Below the pieces are notes generated by a model that worked only from the letters and a program-made list of their open reading frames with translations, made no database searches and was not told where the DNA came from. DNA of 64,000 nucleotides from Agrocybe praecox (Eukaryota > Basidiomycota > Agaricomycetes > Agaricales > Agrocybaceae), in the NCBI GenBank assembly GCA_964017145.1, contig OZ024842.1, positions 4,340,001-4,404,000 on the forward strand, written 5' to 3'. Shown one piece after another: positions 59,496 to 64,000 of the stretch. The position numbers and the translations under genes are program-made. The first letter of the stretch is position 1. Every line of letters begins with the position of its first letter.

Positions 59496-62400
59496 CACCT
59501 GTATGTGCTAGTTTTATATATGATATACAGGCAGTTGCCTAAATGGCTCATAAATGCATACCGGCAGTTGCCTACCTTCCCTTTTGGGAAGGTCTTTTTT
59601 TCGAGGTTTTTAGGTGCCGGGGCTGGCATATATGGGTGGGAAATGGCTTAGGGAGGCAGGAATAGGTGTTTTAGAAGCCGAGGACCCATCTAGGGGGGCG
59701 GGAGGAACAGTAGGGGGCTTGTAGGGAGGGCGGGCGCTGGTAAACACAGCCAAACACGCTGCCGAACGCACGAAATGGCCTTCTTGGGCGTCGGGATAGC
59801 TAGTTCGATGGGTTCGGGGTTGTTTGGGGGCGGGAAACTTCGCCAATAAAATTAAATATATTAATAATGATTTATGGAACACTATGCGCGCTTATTGGGA
59901 GGAGGGGAGGGGTGGATGGCTTAAGATGTAGTCGGATAATGTTGAATTTATTAATAAATCTAATTTTAACGTGAGCGCCCAGCTATTTTTGATATAGCGC
60001 GCACTCCGGGTACTCGGAATATTCTTTCCGGTCTGATTAGATTAGATTAAATGTCTGACTTTATTTGCTTTCGTTACCTTTGAACGAACATGTCCGCTTT
60101 TGGCAGTAAATACCATATTGGGCACATACATTGATTTACATGAAAATCATATCTTGTTAATCTATATAAGTGTATACTACATACAGGCAGTACTCAAGAG
60201 AGAGAAAAAAGAATAGAAAAATAGATAAAAATATAAGTGAATGAAAAAAGAAAAAAGGAGCAAACGGGACTATAGCCCATGCTCCTCGCTGGCATCACTC
60301 GTCCGCTCGCCCTCGCCAATGGCCATTGCCCTCCCCCACCTGCACTCACCCTTGTTGAGCAGCCCACACACTTGCTCTCAGCCTCATCATCGCTCTTGTC
60401 GATCCACTCTCATCCCTCCCTCTCAGCCTCCCCATCATGCGCACCCTTACATGACCTCGTGTTCAGTTCTGTGTGCGCCTCGTCGTGGTCGTCGCAATCG
60501 CCGTTGTCGTTCGCGGCTGTCCTGTTCGCTGTACGTCCACCTCGCCCACTCTCATCCACCCGCGCCCGTGCCCATGCACCCACACCCGCACTCCTCTACG
60601 CACACTCACCTACTTATGCTCCAGCCGTGTCACCCTATCACCTTCACCCTTTCACAGATCGGCCCAGGCCTCACCCTATCGCCTTACCTTCCATCGTCGT
60701 CCTTGCCGTTGCCGTCGTCCTTGCTGTTGTTGGTGCCGTTGTTCTCGGAGTCGCCTTTGTCACCCTGGCCGCTCGTACGTGTCTCTCGCCATACTCTTCT
60801 TCACTTCCCTCGCCCTTCGCTCGTGTTGTGCTGACGGTGGCCTGGAGTTGGTGATGGTGTGGGCAAAGGGTAAGGAGTCAGCGACGTTGATGGTTGAAAT
60901 TGACCCAAATCGGGCAATTCCCACGCCGGTCCGCACGATAGCCGGATCGCACTCATCGTCAAGAGTGACGATGAGGACATATCCAGGCTGTCTGAACCAT
61001 GAAGTAAATGTATTTAGACATATAGAAGTACATAGAATAGAAAAAGAAATAAAAGTATGTTTAAAAACAATTGGGGAATGCAGGTATATATGGGTGACAT
61101 CTGAGCTTCGTAGAACTTGATGCATTTTTGCATCTGTGAAGAATATGTGGAGGTATAAATGAATTGACAACCATTTTTCTTCATAAAAATGTTTAGAATG
61201 GTCTTTAGTACTCATATGCATACAAAAATTAATAACCCCTCAGTGTAACATATGTCAAAAAGCGAATATGTTTTCAAAAATCATACAAAATCACCCCTCA
61301 AGCACAAGTTTCGCTTTTTTTACATCAATAAAACATGTATTTTTTAGATTTTTTAGGTTCAATAGAATTTAATATAATTCTTCATAATATATCTATTTTA
61401 CTTTGGCAAATACCTCCCTCAATCCGCCTCAGCAAGGCCATCGACGATGAGCTCGAACATTGAAAATGGCGTGAGAAGGTTTCCAAATATGGAAACTTCA
61501 ACCACTTTCAACGTTCGACTCTCATCGATCATCCACCATCACCCACCGCCGTCGCCCATGCCACTATCCTTCACCGTCTGTCCCTATCACCAACGTCAAC
61601 GACATTCCCATGCTTGTCATTGCCGAGGACTCCTTGCACCAGCAACGTCGACGAATGCAACGAGTGCCAACACCAACATGGGCAGCACACCCACCCCCAT
61701 GATCAACGTGTTTGATGACGTGGGAGAATAGCGATGAAGGAGACGGCAAGAGGAGGTAGATGCGCAAGGAAGAGACGACGAGCAGAAAATGAGCAGACAA
61801 AGGGGAAGGGTGCAAGCTGGGACGGCCGTCAACGTCAACGTCAATGTCAAGTCGACGATGGCGATGACGACGAGAGCGTGTACGAGTGCGGGTGGCCGTG
61901 GTATGCGCCAGGTGGCAGCGTTTGACGCTGTTAATACTAGTGGTGCCAGGTACTCCCACCGTCGCTGCTGTCGCCAACTACCCTGAACATAACAAGGTAT
62001 GTTTTTTTTCGCCCTCCTTTTTGATTTTTGATTTTTTTTAGTATTCTTTATGTACATGTGATACAACATATTTTAGATTAAGTACCTTACATGTTTAGTA
62101 AATAAATCACATGTTTTAAATGATGAAAACATATCAGTATGACGAAAACGGCAATAAATGCCAAATTTGGAAGTAGGCACCTAAATGCAACGAAATCAGC
62201 TTATTTTGGGTATGCAATCTAATCTAATCAGACCGGAAAGAATATTCCGAGTACCCGGAGTGCGCGCTATATCAAAAATAGCTGGGCGCTCACGTTAAAA
62301 TTAGATTTATTAATAAATTCAACATTATCCGACTACATCTTAAGCCATCCACCCCTCCCCTCCTCCCAATAAGCGCGCATAGTGTTCCATAAATCATTAT

Positions 62401-62768
62401 TAATATATTTAATTTTATTGGCGAAGTTTCCCGCCCCCAAACAACCCCGAACCCATCGAACTAGCTATCCCGACGCCCAAGAAGGCCATTTCGTGCGTTC
62501 GGCAGCGTGTTTGGCTGTGTTTACCAGCGCCCGCCCTCCCTACAAGCCCCCTACTGTTCCTCCCGCCCCCCTAGATGGGTCCTCGGCTTCTAAAACACCT
62601 ATTCCTGCCTCCCTAAGCCATTTCCCACCCATATATGCCAGCCCCGGCACCTAAAAACCTCGAAAAAAAGACCTTCCCAAAAGGGAAGGTAGGCAACTGC
62701 CGGTATGCATTTATGAGCCATTTAGGCAACTGCCTGTATATCATATATAAAACTAGCACATACAGGTG
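59496..62768. mobile_element. 3.27-kb element with 553-bp terminal inverted repeats
   Basis: The arms 59496-60048 and 62216-62768 are inverted copies, both 553 bp long; a 90-codon frame in each (59610-59882 minus, 62382-62654 plus) has the same translation. Ends read CACCTGTATGTGCTAGTTTT. The flanks are CAGC on the left and CAG on the right, so a CAG target duplication with one extra base is possible but not clean. The 2.17-kb core has a CT-rich, CGTCGT-containing part (60260-60800) and an AACGTCAACGTC-type repeat part (about 61820). No transposase is recognised. CAC termini hint at the CACTA group; the very long arms also fit foldback elements. Confidence 0.8.
60048..62216. repeat. Core of the 3.27-kb element, low complexity
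   Basis: No gene. It holds overlapping repeat-driven frames (60241-61120), an A/T-rich middle (61150-61400) and a CAACGTCAACGTC repeat. Inner borders carry TGATTAGATTAGATT on the left and its complement on the right. Confidence 0.6.
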
Positions 62769-63299
62769 CAGATACGGATCTGTACCCAAAAAGAGAAGTC
62801 CCGCACAACAAGCTTTTCTTCCCATCCCGGCATCTCGCTGGCAACTGTTCCCTGCGTACCTCCAGATGATAGCTGGCATTTACGGCACGATTCTCCCACC
62901 GGTCAAGTTAGATGTGCTGATGTGCCGATTCCTTCTGAGGGCGTCGCGGTAATGTAGGACTTCAGTATCTGTTTTAAATAACAAATTGCAAGTCAATAAG
63001 TACTTGTATGGATGTAGTGTATATCTATTACGCCTCATAAAATCCATAGTCGATGAAAATATTACTCATTTGGAAGTGAACGACAACAAGTTCAGAGTTG
63101 GCTCACAAAAAGAGTTGGGGCGCTTGAACATAAACAAAAAAAAACAAAAAAAAAAGAGTCGCATTCAACTGATGATGATCTCAATGCGCACTTTTTCTCT
63201 TTTATTGAGTACAGTTTTTGTGATTCTTATACATCAGGAAAAATTCAGAAGTCTATACAGAAATATCCAGATGTAGTACATCTGGTAGCTTAACTCCCT
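62769..63299. other. Unassigned A/T-rich region, possibly more gypsy relic
   Basis: The first 190 bp may continue the pol relic (KKRSPAQQAFLPIPASRW). The rest is A/T-rich with an A-rich tract near 63135. No gene is supported. Confidence 0.35.
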
Positions 63300-64000
63300 A
63301 TTCACCCTCTTCGAGCTCCTTTTAATATTGGAGTTCCTCCTGGGTTGCTTGTTTTTATTATGCTTATGTATATTTTATATTATTATTTTAGGCCACTATT
63401 CTACTTTGTTTTACGTTTTTTTTATAGTGTATGACTTGCCTTTCTACAACAAATAAGGGCCCACAGCGTGTCCTCGGCGTCGTTGCTATGCCGGGACTCA
63501 GCTGGCCTTGAAGAAGAACTATGCCGGTGTTCCGAAAGCTTATTTATGCTCAAGAAGCTCTGCGGTGATTTCCGACTGTATTAGATCCATATCTGAGTTG
63601 TAGCAGTCGAAGTAAGACTCCGATTCCAGCGAGTCTTACTTCGATTGCTACAACTCAGATATAGATCTAATACAGTCGGAAATCACCGCAGAGCTTCTTG
63701 AGCATAAATAAGCTTTCGGAACACCGGCATAGTTCTTCTTCAAGGCCAGCTGAGTCCCGGCATAGCAACGACGCCGAGGACACGCCGTTGGCCCATATTT
63801 GTTGTAGAAAGGCAAGCCATACACTAAAACATAAAACAAAGTATAACATCAGCCTAAAAATTGATATAAAATATACTTAAACATAATAACAACATAACAG
63901 TATAAATACTAGCTTAATGGCCCCCCACATTTATTTGTCGACTAAACTTGAAGCCCCCAAGGAGGAACTCCAATATTAAGAGGAGCTCTAAGAGGTGAAT
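63300..64000. repeat. Large inverted repeat (palindrome) with a 10-bp centre, cut by the window edge
   Basis: Arms meet around 63621-63630 (CGATTCCAGC). The inner about 190 bp on each side match almost perfectly (for example GAGTCTTACTTCGATTGCTA on the right against TAGCAGTCGAAGTAAGACTC on the left). Further out, similarity continues with indels as far as the window end: the last bases GAGGAGCTCTAAGAGGTGAAT mirror TTCACCCTCTTCGAGCTCC at 63301. The arms have diverged, so this is not a simple assembly fold-back. Confidence 0.85.

Larger units (their letters stand above)
55076..62960 (+). mobile_element. Ty3/gypsy-type retrotransposon relic (gag-pol), interrupted twice
   Basis: Plus-strand gag and pol segments in canonical order (gag, CCHC knuckle, aspartic protease, pre-RT) from about 55076 to 59495, with at least three in-frame TGA stops, a frameshift, and two insertions (56058-57702 and 59496-62768). 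A short stretch after the second insertion (SPAQQAF at about 62800) may be the continuing pre-RT region. No RT, RNase H, integrase or clear LTR pair is in the window, so the element is truncated or continues elsewhere. Confidence 0.7.

Noticed and set aside
60241..61120. Three overlapping ORFs of about 190-215 codons
   Set aside because: Driven by CT-rich and CGTCGT repeats in the core of the 3.27-kb element; no family resemblance.

Overview
The window is nuclear DNA from a basidiomycete, almost certainly a mushroom-forming agaricomycete. Genes are dense on both strands and cut by many short introns (about 47-66 bp, GTNNGT...YAG). The families fit: DUF6593, F-box proteins with zinc fingers, SRPK-like kinases, GMC oxidoreductases, P450s, an adenylation-thiolation-reduction enzyme, a CFEM relic and a gypsy retroelement with agaricomycete-type gag. 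Gene models below were built by hand from splice signals and reading frame; family assignments rest on recognised motifs, not on searches.

Layout. 1-9400: a partial coiled-coil protein (-), a small Cys-rich possibly lipidated protein, a DUF6593 protein, the Pol I/III subunit RPAC1 (AC40) and the first of two related F-box/zinc-finger genes. 9690-12110: a decayed cystathionine gamma-lyase copy (-) and a 1.29-kb CACTA-like element with TSD TGA. 12169-14980: the second F-box/zinc-finger gene. 16150-28610: an SRPK-like pseudokinase, an aldo-keto reductase, a hydantoinase/DUF917 fusion enzyme and a reductase-terminated NRPS-like enzyme. 29380-35970: a small acidic protein, two intron-containing tRNA-Ala genes and, between them, a 5.1-kb CACTA-like element with TSD AGG. 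36168-43023: the exosome subunit RRP46, a secreted GMC oxidoreductase and a cytochrome P450.

44190-64000 is a transposon graveyard. It holds a broken CFEM gene, a P450 fragment split in two by about 8 kb, an F-box relic, and a P450 pseudogene whose last exon is cut by a second CACTA-like element (TSD CCT). It continues with a gypsy gag-pol relic broken twice: by a 1.65-kb insertion and by a 3.27-kb element with 553-bp inverted arms. The window ends in a palindrome of at least 700 bp with a 10-bp centre.

Working together: RPAC1 and RRP46 are housekeeping RNA-synthesis and RNA-decay genes. The aldo-keto reductase, hydantoinase/DUF917, A-T-R enzyme, GMC oxidoreductase and P450 could form a loose metabolic neighbourhood, but this is inference from proximity. 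The strongest observations are the insertions: three distinct families have ends beginning CAC, and in two families (three copies) the 3-bp target duplications are readable. In the P450 case removal of the element plus one TSD restores the reading frame exactly.
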